This document shows positions 41,501-50,600 of a stretch of DNA of 64,000 nt, one piece after another (position 1 is the first letter of the stretch; each line of letters opens with the position of its first letter). The position numbers were made by a program, and so were the translations under genes. The notes under the pieces are model-generated. The model saw only the letters and a list, made by a program, of their open reading frames with translations. It was not told the origin of the DNA and ran no database searches. This stretch comes from Luidia sarsii (lineage: Eukaryota; Echinodermata; Asteroidea; Paxillosida; Luidiidae): positions 9,914,895 to 9,978,894 of the forward strand of contig OX465119.1 in assembly GCA_949987565.1 (NCBI GenBank), read 5' to 3'.

Positions 41501-44175
41501 AGTGTCGAAGACCGTGTGCGCCCTGAGGTCGCGGGGGAAGACCATGGAGGCCAGGAAAGAGGTCACACCGTATTTGACCAGACGCTCCTGGGTGTAACCT
41601 GGACAAGGAGGACAATGACAATGGCAATGACAATGGCAATGACAATGGCAATGACAACAACAATGACAATAGCCATGACAATGGCAACAACAATGACCAT
41701 GGCAATGACAGTGACCACCACAACGTCAATGACCACGGCACAGACAATGACCACGGTAACGGCAATGATGATGGCAATGACAATGATCACGGCAATGACA
41801 ATGGCCACGGCAATGACAATGGCCACAGCAATGACAATGGCCAAAGTAATGACAATGGCCATGGCAATGACAATGGTGATGACGATGGAAGAAAGATTAT
41901 GAGAGACAGAGTGATCAGGGACCAATTCAATTACGCTCCAATTCCTGCTCAAGCTCGGAAAGCTAGGCCTTATCAATTGAGCTTGCCAGGCTCACTGTCA
42001 CTCAATGCCCTTAGCTAACATAGTCTCATAAAATGCCACAGCAAGCAATGTCTCTTGAAGATAAAGTTTACGAATGTTTGAGAAAGATGTTTTCTTTTAG
42101 GATGAGCAGAGATTTCACACAAATTTTGGTGTTACCTGGGTTACTCCAAAACTGAACCAAGTCATCTGCCCCACCTGCAAAACAAAAATGAATGACAAAT
42201 AATTATTTACAAAATGCATAAATCTACTAAACAGAGATGGGGGAAGAGGGGGGCAGGGAGGCAGGGAGGGAGGCAGCCAAGCAGGGATGGAGGCTGGGAG
42301 GGAGGCTGGGAGGAAGGCAGGGAGGGCGGCAGGGAGGAAGGCAGGCAGGGAGGAAGGCAGGGAGGGAGGCAGGCAGGGAGGGAGGCAGGCAGGGAGGGAG
42401 GCAGGGAGGCAGGCAGGCAGGCAGGGAGGCAGGGAGTCAGGGAGGGAGGGAGGGAGGTAGGCAAGGAGGCCGGGAGGCAGGGAGACAGGCAGGGAGATAG
42501 GCAGGGAGGGAGGCAGGGAGGCAGGGAGGCAGGCAGGCAGGCAGGGAAGGGGGCAGGGAGGCAGGGAGGCAGAGAGGGAGGTAGGCAGGGAGGCTGGGAG
42601 GCAGGGAGACAGGCAGGGAGATAGGCAGGGAGGGAGGCAGGCAGGCAGGGAGGCAGGGAGGCAGGTAGGGAGGCAGGGAGGCAGAGAGGGAGGTAGGCAG
42701 GGAGGCCGGGAGGCAGAGAGATAGGCAGGGAGGGAGGCAGGGAGGCAGGGAGGCAGGTAGGGAAGGGGGCAGGGAGGCAGGGAGGCAGAGAGGGAGGTAG
42801 GCAGGGAGGCTGGGAGGCCGGGAGGCAGGGAGGTATGCAGGCAGGCAGAGAGAATAGACAGAGGCAGAGAGAAAGACAATCACAGCAAGCCCTGCCTGGG
42901 AGCAGGACAATGCAGTCTGAGAGAGTGTCTTAATGCTGAATCTTACTCAGGCCATGGTGGTGTATATCCACAAAGCCGGGCGTCACGATGTCTGCATAGT
43001 AATGGGTCTTGGCACTCTTGACTATGTCGGCCTCCTGCTCCAAAATCTCTGCGATGAGGAAATGATTTCAAGTGTGACAAGAATAAACAAGCAAATCAAC
43101 GAAGGATGGTGTTCAACAATTGGACATTCACTGAACAGCATGATAAAAAGTACGCAGTGGCTGTTGTTATGGCAGTCGTCCGTGTGGTTCCCTGACTTCA
43201 CAGTATTTGTCAGGATGATTAGCTCTTGGAACCAGACTATCAGCTAATAGACTGGTTCAACCAGCCCGCAATGCTGACGAAATACAATCAAGTCAGGGAA
43301 CCACACGGACGACTGCCGTAACAACAGCCACTGCGTAAAAAGTAAATACTGTTGCAAACTGCTCACTGACTAAAATGACCTGCAATACATAAATCCCAAA
43401 AGTTAGAGGGCCTGACCTTAGTTTTATGTCCCCCCCCCCCAACTGAGCTGGTTCGTTTTCAAGTGCTATACATATTGTCACTTACGATCGTGTGTATTTC
43501 TAAAGTATGTCAACTGTAGTATTGGATGATGAGTGGGGCTAGATCATAGGAACTCAGTCATCTGGTCATGTGATTGCATCGCACGCCATTGCCAAGTTGC
43601 GGTAACCCTCATCCTCCCGAGGGTCGGAGACGGACCTCTCCGACCCTCGCCCTCGGGAGAATGAGGGTTACAGCCATTGCCATGATGGGAGGGGCTTGAC
43701 ATCTCAATGGGCGTGACCCAGGCCAATAATTATGGAAAGAGTATTCGAATTTCGAAAGCACCTCAAATTCCACATCACTCATCAGATTTGTTTATAAATG
43801 AATTTCTATCAAAATTTGTCGTAAGTTGTGAAAATAAGATTGAATTTGTTCCTGATGCTATGTATACAGCAGGAAAGCAAATAACACACTACAGCGGGTT
43901 ACAGACAGAGATTATTAGAAACCTCACTGATTATTATTAATTTTTGGTATCATGGTGGAATTGTTAGAATAACAGAAATGTACAATGGCCCAACGCGTGA
44001 GGGCGCTCTATAAAAATAGCGGTCAAGAATAATGGAGCCGTGCTTGTGACAGTGCACACACACCCCCACCTGAAATCTTTCCATCTTCGATGATAATATG
44101 CACGGTTCCCTCGAGCGTTTCCCCGCCGGGGAGAGCCAGCTGCTTGCACGTGATGCAGACTAGTTTGTCCTCCAT
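35431..44175 (-). CDS. AMDHD2: NagA-type amidohydrolase (GlcNAc-6-phosphate deacetylase, AMDHD2-like), complete
   Basis: This family hydrolyses N-acetylglucosamine-6-phosphate to glucosamine-6-phosphate and acetate in the cytosol, feeding salvaged amino sugar back to hexosamine metabolism. Ten exons join in frame to 409 codons plus stop, the length of human AMDHD2. In order: N-terminal beta-domain (LEGTVHIIIEDGKIS), TPGFVDIHHHG with HxH at 65-67, IHAEGP with metal-ligand-type Glu138, LGHD with His202, ITHLFN with His227, VSDCTAEP with catalytic-type Asp295, TLAGS (about 329-333), and the C-terminal NRADLLLFDDSL strand. Vertebrate AMDHD2 lacks the HxH pair (QIN); the HxH form is typical of binuclear bacterial NagA such as that of Bacillus. 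So activity is likely but orthology to vertebrate AMDHD2 is less certain. Start: ATG 44173-44175; upstream in-frame codons are not ATG. Confidence 0.88.
35775..36812. repeat. 1-kb CCCAA/TTGGG pentamer array
   Basis: Over 200 degenerate CCCAA units, interspersed with CCCAT and CCAAA variants, fill about 80% of the last intron of the NagA-like gene. The gene's sense strand is the G-rich (TTGGG) one. Frames of up to 166 codons reading Gly, Trp, Val, Leu are shadows. Confidence 0.97.
36874..37030 (-). CDS. AMDHD2: NagA-like exon 9
   Basis: It encodes TVTPDGRCLVMEGTTTLAGS, then CCSCLDAFHSLVKMFHTGVG and SENPA; TLAGS and the helix to NPA are family blocks. The acceptor chosen is CAAAAAG|TG, after a pyrimidine tract, as it alone restores frame. 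The donor is CCAG|GTGGGT. Confidence 0.85.
37085..37480. mobile_element. MITE (ACAACATTGG family) plus start of a second copy
   Basis: It runs from AGGCCCTGCACAACATTGG to TCTTACCAATGATGTGTTGG at 37392-37411, with the internal landmark CAACATATGCATGAAATAGC. A second end (GGCCCTATACAACATTGGTC) follows at 37418. It lies in the intron between NagA-like exons 8 and 9. Confidence 0.75.
37650..38370 (+). repeat. 81-bp tandem array (about 9 copies)
   Basis: The unit contains TTCACGTCGAGCAGGGCAAA, TGAATGACATTCTCCTCGAC, GCAAACATCATGTTATATCT and TGATCCTATACCC. The spacing between successive TTCACGTCGAGC starts is 81 bp. Copies differ by few bases. The GTCGAGCAGGGC and CTCCTCGACGCAAACATC pieces also occur singly beside family 2 SINEs (32010-32260, 39900-40140). 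It is intronic in the NagA-like gene. Confidence 0.95.
38502..38620 (-). CDS. AMDHD2: NagA-like exon 8 (catalytic Asp)
   Basis: The acceptor is TCCTGCAG and the donor is AACA|GTGAGT. It encodes HPLAVSNLLSARHFSQIAFV then SDCTAEP, equivalent to the LVTDA catalytic strand. Confidence 0.9.
38640..38860. repeat. ACAAACAAAC/GACAGACAG tract and SINE fragment
   Basis: 38625-38685 is (ACAA)n and (GACA)n-like low complexity beside NagA-like exon 8. 38750-38850 has a tRNA-like remnant (GGTTCGAGTCCCTCTCCAG, AAGTTTTCTCTGGCAATTTT) of SINE family 1. Confidence 0.65.
39070..39177 (-). CDS. AMDHD2: NagA-like exon 7
   Basis: The acceptor is TTTTTTCAG and the donor is ATGT|GTAAGC (phase 2). It encodes NPSLVNFGLTDRFPSVPGYE and APPTVEIIGDMFHV, matching the IADGTH-region of the family. 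Confidence 0.88.
39676..39804 (-). CDS. AMDHD2: NagA-like exon 6 (two metal histidines)
   Basis: The acceptor is TCACCCAG and the donor is ATAG|GTACGA. It encodes GIVPALGHDRVATEQEILGA and FHITHLFNVCNFHH, with the LGHD and THLFN motifs of NagA. Confidence 0.93.
   Translation of the reverse strand, partial: GHCASAWPRSSCHGAGDSGRSQDKALGAVPHHAPLQRLQFPP
39890..40350 (+). repeat. Family 2 SINE copies, three tail units
   Basis: GCAGGCAATCGGGCAAAGCA occurs at 39890 and 40040, with CTCCTCGACACAAACATC and CTCCTCGATGCAAACATC after each. A tRNA-like part with A box (GTGGTCCAGTGGTCAAGACG) is at about 40208-40230. It lies between NagA-like exons 5 and 6. Confidence 0.8.
40538..40704 (-). CDS. AMDHD2: NagA-like exon 5
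   Basis: The acceptor ACAATGCAG and the donor AGAG|GTGAGC frame GPIVNDFGGLPVGDNEMPLL through RIQLLLE. It completes the EGP motif begun in the previous exon. Confidence 0.88.
40850..41205 (-). repeat. SINE family 1, stacked minus copies
   Basis: Three successive CTATCCAGCCCTTAGATGG segments occur (about 40869, 40989, and the flanking partner), each followed by GGGGTGGGGGCGCCAGTCAG. The last continues into the head part (GTTTGCATCTGAATGAAAGC on the minus strand). Confidence 0.85.
41432..41598 (-). CDS. AMDHD2: NagA-like exon 4
   Basis: The acceptor is TTGTCCAG and the donor is GAG|GTCAGT (phase 0). It encodes YTQERLVKYGVTSFLASMVF through CEGIHAE. GVTSFLAS corresponds to GVTSFCPT of animal enzymes, and the final Glu is the metal ligand of HxEGP. 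Confidence 0.92.
41600..41895 (+). repeat. AATGACAATGGC 12-bp repeat
   Basis: About 23 copies of a 12-mer AATGACAATGGC, with CACGGC and ACCACG variants, lie directly upstream (in sense, before the acceptor) of NagA-like exon 4. Open frames (Met-Thr-Met-Ala) are shadows. Confidence 0.95.
42136..42174 (-). CDS. AMDHD2: NagA-like exon 3 (39 nt)
   Basis: This small exon has acceptor TTTTGCAG and donor CCAG|GTAACA. It encodes (S)GADDLVQFWSNP and joins HHHGL to GYTQERL in frame. It is too short to find by frame length alone. Confidence 0.85.
42232..42862. repeat. GGCAGGGAGG purine-rich array
   Basis: GGGAGGCAGGCAGGCAGG, GGGAGGGAGGCAGGG and AGAGAGGGAGGTAGGCAGGG units. The host gene's sense strand is pyrimidine-rich (CTGCCTCCC). 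It lies in intron 2 of the NagA-like gene. Confidence 0.96.
42947..43048 (-). CDS. AMDHD2: NagA-like exon 2 (HxH motif)
   Basis: The acceptor is CATCGCAG and the donor is CTGA|GTAAGA. It encodes ILEQEADIVKSAKTHYYADI and VTPGFVDIHHHGL, the strand-1 metal motif. Confidence 0.9.
43151..43337. repeat. 187-bp inverted repeat, 64-bp arms
   Basis: The arms TACGCAGTGGCTGTTGTTAT/GGCAGTCGTCCGTGTGGTTC and their complements surround a 60-bp loop with its own ACCAGACTATCAGC hairpin. A few mismatches are visible. It lies in intron 1 of the NagA-like gene. Confidence 0.9.
43602..43671. repeat. 70-bp hairpin (CTCCCGAGGGTCGGAG)
   Basis: GTAACCCTCATCCTCCCGAG and CTCGGGAGAATGAGGGTTAC are inverted around GGTCGGAGACGGACCTCTCC. 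GC-rich and compact, it lies in intron 1 of the NagA-like gene. Confidence 0.9.
44070..44175 (-). CDS. AMDHD2: NagA-like exon 1 (start)
   Basis: ATG at 44173-44175, then MEDKLVCITCKQLALPGG and LEGTVHIIIEDGKIS; donor TTTCAG|GTGGGG (phase 1). A longer frame upstream opens only at a GTG, so this ATG is preferred. Confidence 0.85.
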
Positions 44176-44537
44176 GTTTCCCACATCAGGGAAAACAGTC
44201 CCTTCCTGGTAACTTTCCAGTCCACAATCAACCACTTTACGCCTTGGCCGTCATCCGAGCCATCCACGCCATATTCGGACTTTTGACCTCTAACACCGAC
44301 TGCTCGGATATCTCTGGCGACGCCTGCGTGCTCGTATGGTGGACTCCCGAATTCCTATCCGAACACCCGAAGGAAAAATAATAGAATCGTGGACGAGTCA
44401 AGTGGGACGGTGCATGTGTACATTTTGGGGGCGAAATTTTGTTTCGAGGGCAAGAAGAACTTTGAGGAAGTTCGTCCTTTTTTTTTTACTCCCCCTGCCT
44501 CGTCCGGCAGGAACGGGTCCGGACCTCGTCGGGAAAG
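44176..44537. promoter_or_regulatory. Head-to-head intergenic region, likely bidirectional promoter
   Basis: 362 bp separate the start codons of the minus-strand NagA-like gene and plus-strand FAM91A1. There is no TATA box close to either start; GGGGGCGAAA (Sp1-like, about 44427) and GAGGAAGTTC (ETS-like, about 44463) are present. Compact, CpG-containing and TATA-less spacing of this kind is typical of shared promoters. Transcription starts were not determined. Confidence 0.6.
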
Positions 44538-44609
44538 ATGAACGCCGAGGTCGAGTTTCACGTCAGAAATAATTATCCCTGGTCCAAGTTGCCGGCCAAT
44601 GTCAAGCAG
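44538..44609 (+). CDS. FAM91A1: FAM91A1 exon 1
   Basis: ATG at 44538 (context GGGAAAGATGA) opens [20 protein letters not shown] and NVKQ; donor CAG|GTGAGC, phase 0. It matches the conserved N terminus of the family. Confidence 0.95.
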
Positions 44610-47600
44610 GTGAGCAGACCCAGGCTGTTTTTTTTTTTTATTTATGTACAATTTTTTGTCACAAATTCTGAATTAAAAATTACATTAATGTAGGCCCAAA
44701 TAAGGAAATCATACTCATGATTACAACTTCAGTAGTACAAGGTACGTTGTGCAGTGTGCACCATGTAAATTGTAGTCCGAGTAACTTGGACCATTACAAT
44801 CGCCCTTTTAATTGAGATTTCGGACGATGTAGGGTCCAAGAAAAACGTCATCGATTTGCGTGTATACCGTTTCAATTTGAAATCAAAGATGGTTAGATTG
44901 TAAGGGTCCAAGTTACTCGGACCATGGAGGAAGGCTCGGACTATGTAAATTGTATACATTTCTGCCATTGTCAACGATCATGGTACATGTATGATGGTTA
45001 GGCCTACACAATATCGACAATACTTTACTAGTTACTACACATCGTCACATGACATACAATGGACATCATTGACATTGTATACCGGGTAGGCCAAGCTACA
45101 TGTAGCTAGGCCTATACAATGTCAATGATGTACATTTGTATGTCATGTGTACCCCCAGAACTGTGGGGTTCTACGTCGTCAACTGCTCTCCCGACTGGAA
45201 CCCCACAGATAACTATGCTTTTTCCCCATAGGCTTCTGTATAACGTTCTCTAGTGCTGTGGCATAGGGATCAGCAGGTTCAGCATAACTCATAAAAAACG
45301 TGTCAATTTTCCCCCCCCCAAAAAAAAACAAAAAATGGCAAAAAACTCCCGGTTTGGTCGCAAGTCTGGTCCCCTGTACGTCTTCGCAGCTAGCCGCTAT
45401 ACCGTACTACTGTACAGGGGACCAGACTGCCAGTTACGGAGCTGCCGTTTGAATCTTGCAACCGAACCGGGAGGTTTTCACCCATTGTTTTAGGAAATTG
45501 CCACATTTTCGCCACATGGACAGTTGTACACAGGTGCGTGGTATGTAAACCTCATTTGCTAGAAATCTTGGTCCAAATGAAGCAGCATTTTACGAGTTAT
45601 GGTGAACCTGCTGATCCCTATGCCACAGCACTAGTGAACGTTACACAGAAGCCTATGGATGGGAAAAAAGCATAGTTATCGGTGGGGTTCCGGTCGGGAG
45701 AGCAGCGGATGACGTAGAACCCCACAGTTCTGGGGGTATGTCATGTGTAGTGTAGTAATTTAAGCAAAAGGCAGTGTTCCAGTGTTTATTTTTCCGGCAT
45801 CTGCAATTCAGCATTCTTCTGCAAATGCTATTTTGCCTGTCCTTTAGTGCTTTACTCTGATTGGCCAACTTTCATTACGTCAGCCGGCCTTCTTGCTTTA
45901 AACGCTATTTTCTTGGAGGAAGGCCGGCACAATGTAATGAAAATTGGCCAATCGGAGTAAGGGAACGGCAAAAAAGCGTTTGCAGAGGAATGCCGGCATC
46001 CACTTCTTAAAAAAACCCTGATTTATTTTATCTAATTTGATGATTTGCACCATATTTACTACAGTAATAGCAAAGAAAAGGAATTAACTTTTAATATTTT
46101 TTATATTTTTTATTCAGGTCCTCGGGCAATCACAGAAGGAATATGAGAAGTTGGTCGTCAACTTCAGTGTCAGGAACCAGCTGCGCTACAAGGGAAACCT
46201 AGGTAGGTCTCGGAGACCCCCTCATTTGTGTCTGTTTTTTTTGTTTCATTTTGGCTTTTTGTTTTTCGTCTCAAACATAAGATGAAGTGGAAGGTTTGCG
46301 GCGACAGCGTGTAAAAGAGCTTTTTGAGACGGAGTGTGTGGCTCTGAAAAGAGCCTTTAACTCGGAATAGATAAGACTTGAAGGTTTGCATGGTGGAAGT
46401 TTTGCGGTGACACCAGGTAGCACATCTCTTTTGAGAACGAATGTGGCTCTGATAGGAGCCGGTAACTCAACGTTTCGTGCGGCGTTTACTCTGCTAGTTG
46501 TCAGGAGACTGCTGGATTCCATCTGTCATCAGTGCTAACAGTATACGTAGGTGTTGTGGAGAGCGCTGGAGTGGAGAATCTCTCCCGCCCAGCGTGACCA
46601 CTGGGTCATGAAGAGGTTGGAAGTTCACTGGAGTGTGTCAGTGTGTGAGTGGATGCAAAGGGTTAGACCAATTTGACCCCGTCTACCTGGACGCTGCCAT
46701 GTCTGGGGGGCTCTTAGTCTCACATATCAACCCCTTTGTGCACACTAAATGTATCAGTCACCTGATAGGCACACACAAAGGGTTATCGAGCTGTGGCCCC
46801 CCAGCTATGGTGGCTTCGGGAAGGATTCCCTGAATGTGTCTATAAGGAGACCCAAGAGGCGGACTAGGTGATGAACGAGATGGAGTTGTCTGTGGGAATA
46901 TATAGAAGACCCATTGGACATGAACGGTCACCACGGAATCCAGCAGTCTCCTGACAACAAACAGAGTACGCACTGCCCGAAATTTTGAGTTACTGGATCT
47001 TTACCGGAAGAGATTTTTTACCTCGTCTCACCGCAAACCATCCACCATCAAACATTCATAAAAGGGCCTCTCTTGTACAACATGTCCTCCTCCCTGACAG
47101 TGCGCACCGTCCGACGTGATGAGAAGAAGTACTACGAGGAGTTGCTCAAGTACAGCGCCGACCATCTCATGCTCTACCCCTACCATCTGTCGGACATCAT
47201 GGTCAAGGGTCTGCGTAACACCCCTTTCTCCTACTACTTACGCATGATGCACAGTATCATGTCGGGGGAGCGCAGCTACGACTCCCTGCCCAACTTCACT
47301 GCCGCCGATTGTAAGTTCCTCCCCTCTTTGCCCTCTCCCTCCCTGCCCTGCCCTGCCCTGCCCTGCCCTGCCCTGCCCTGCCCTGCTTTGCCTTTCCCTG
47401 CCCTACCCTGCCCTCCCCTGTCCTGCCTTGCCCTCCCCTGTCCTCCCTTTCCCTCCACTGCCCTGCCTTGCCCTGCCCTGCTCTGCCCTTCCCTGCCCTT
47501 CCCTGCCCTGTCCTGCCCTGCCCTGCCCTGCCCTGCCCTTCCCTGCCCTCCCCTGCCCTCCCTTGCCCTCCCTTTCCCTGCCCTGCCCTGCCCTGCCCTG

Positions 47601-50600
47601 CACTGCCCTGCCCTGCCCTGCCCTGCCCTGCCCTGCCCTGCCCTGCCCTCCCCTGTCCTCCCCTCCACTGCCCTGCCCTGCCCTGCCCTGCCCTGCCCTG
47701 CCTTGCCCTCCCCTGTCCTCCCTTTCCCTCCACTGCCCTGCCCTACCCCACCCTACCCTCCCCTACCCTCCCCTGCCCTTCCCTCCCTCCCTCCTCAAAG
47801 TTTACTCGTGCCATTTTTCGAATCATTCAAAATCATTCAAAAGTTCCTACTTTGTGCAATTCCCGAGCTGAGCACTGTAGCCAGCTTTACAACAATTGCT
47901 TGTCTGCATCTGAATGAAAGTGGCAGTGTAATCCCTGGAGATTATACGGCAGCTAATGGTTGAATGCTTAACTGACTGGTGCCCTGACTGGTGCCCTGAG
48001 ATGACCTTTTTGTTTGCCAACTCTTCTGTTTTGCGGTCTTTGTTTCCCAGGTCTAAGGCTCCTTGGAATTGGACGTAACCAGTACATAGACATCATGAAC
48101 CAATGCCGCTCTTCCAAGGTAGGTCAGTCTGTACGAGTAGGTTTTGTGACGACACCATGTACGAGAATCTCTTATGTGAGCGAGCGTGGTTCTTAAAGGC
48201 CCAATACAACATTGGGAAGATCGGAAAACATCAATGTCCACAAATTTCATTCTAATTTACACAGTTTGTAGATGGTCATGATAGAATCCTCATGTTGAAA
48301 TCTTACGGTCTGGGATGCTGTACTTCCCTAGAAATCATAAACTATTTCTTACACTACAGAATGGTGCAAAAACCGTGACGGTTTTTTACCTTTTTCTACT
48401 CTCAGATTTGAGGTAAAACCTTTGCAGGATTGCTTTTTTGGGATGTTTAATGGTTTAACACACAAACTGTGGCAATCTTTTGACCTTTTCTAATGTTGTA
48501 TTGGGCCTTTAAAAAGAACCGGGAGGGTTTCACTCGACTTTTCGGACAGTGTGCTCGGTCTATCTTCAGGAGGAAGAATGGAGACAGACTGGGCACACTG
48601 GGCATATGTCTCCCTGCATGGGCCACCCTCAAGGACACACCCACCATTTGACCACAAGCGGCTCAGATTTTTTGGGGGGTGTCGGGATTTTTGGGCCTGT
48701 GTGAACGCGAGCAAAAAAAACCCGGTGTTTGAAACGCGATTCAAATTGGACAGTGGGAGTGGCCCTATTATGTGCTGTGCATGCAGACCCTGGTGTTTCT
48801 ATTTCTTTGATTGGTTGCCACTTTTGGTTCCCCTGAATCCCCGGGGGAGGAATCCCCTTTGTGAGGAGACTGATAACCGAAAACCTTCCCATAACCTTCC
48901 CATTTGAGAATGTGAACCTTTGTCTGTCTTACTCTCTGTCTGTTCATCTGAGCGTCTGAGCATCTGTCTGTCTATTTGTCTATTTGTTCGTCTCTGTCCA
49001 TCTGTCCGTCTGTCTGCCTGTCTGTCTGTCATTCTGTCTGTCCCTCCGTCAGTCCATTTATCTGTTCAGCCAAGCATCTGTCTGTCTATTTGTCTCTGTC
49101 CATCTGTCTGTCTGTCTTTCTGTTTGTCTGTCTGCCTGTGTATCTGTCTGTCTGTCCGTCGGTCCATTTATCAGCCTGTCTGTTCTTCTGTCTGTCATTT
49201 GTTGTCCATTTGGTTATTTGTCTGTCTGTCTGAATATCTGTTTCTCAGTATGCCCATCCCTCTCCTTGTCTGTCTTGCATCTGTCTGTCCATCGGTTTGC
49301 CAAATGCCCATCTCTGTGTCTGTCTTCAGTCTGTTTGTCCATCTATGTACATACATGTACAGTATCTATTTACAGTAGTCCCTGTCTGTCTTTCTGTTCA
49401 TGTTTATCTGCCCATCTGTGTGTCTGTCTCTCTATCGGTCTGTTTGTCTGATGTCTTGCTGTCAGTCTGTCCATCTGTCTGTCTGTCTGTCCACCTATGT
49501 ACCTGTCTATCTGTTCATATTAGCCCCTCATGGTTATGTTCCGCTGCCTTTCAGCCTTCCCTCAGTCGCAGTGGAAGCTTCAATGTAAGTCTGCCCTTAG
49601 TGGCTCCCCTGCCTTTGCCAGTTTGCCTTCCAAGACTGTTCCTACCCACTGCCTGCCAAGTACCCTCAATGTATAATCACAAACCATCCCTTTCCTTCCC
49701 CTCCCTTCCCCTCCCTTCCCTTCCCCTCCCTTCCCCTCCCTTCCCTTCCCTTCCCTTCCCTTCCCTTCCCCTCCCTTCCCTTCCCCTCCCTTCCCCTCCC
49801 TTCCCCTCCCTCCCCTCCCCTTCCCTTCCCCTCCCTTCCCCTCCCCTTCCCGTCCCTTCCCTTCTCTTCCCTTCCCTTCCCTTCCCCTCCCTTCCCCTCC
49901 CCTTCCCGTCCCGTCCCTTCCCTTCCCTTCCCTTCCCTTCCCTTCCCTTCCCTTCCCTTCCCTTCCCTTCCCTTCCCTTCCCTTCCCTTCCCTTCCCTTC
50001 CCTTTCCTTCCCTTCCCTTCCCTTTTCTTCCCTTTCCTTCCCTTCCCTTCCCTTCCCTTCCCTTCCCTTCCCTTCCCTTCCCTTCCCTTCCCTTCCCTTC
50101 CCTTCCCTTCCCTTCCCTTCCCTTCCCTTCCCTTCCCTTCCCTTCCCTTTCCTTCCCTTTCCTAACCATCCCTCCCTTGACAAACATCCCATCCCTCCGT
50201 CCTTCCCCCTCCAATCCAATTCTCCGACCCCAAGCTTGACATGATCCCGTGACCAGCATAACACTGCATGCAACATCAACTATTTCAGACAGCCATTTCA
50301 GACCGAGTTACACCGAACCAAACCAGCAAACAGCCCTCTGGTCAACAACCCAATCAAATGCCATCAATTTCTTTGGTCCTCTTCAGACGACTCAAAAATT
50401 TGCCTTCAATTTGGGTCTTCTGTTACCCTGGAAAGACTGTCTGAAATAGGAAATCAAACAGTTTGCATTCAGAAATTAACCGTATTGATTTGCCCCCCAA
50501 AAAGGAAAGAATGTAAACCCATGTGTATTACATGTCACATTCCCCACCCTTATTGTCTTGACAGTTGTACAATATAAATGACATGATCATTGCTATGAAT

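Noticed and set aside
44176..44235. A longer NagA-like N terminus beginning VDCGLESYQEG.
   Set aside because: The upstream codon is GTG, not ATG; the first in-frame ATG is at 44173-44175.
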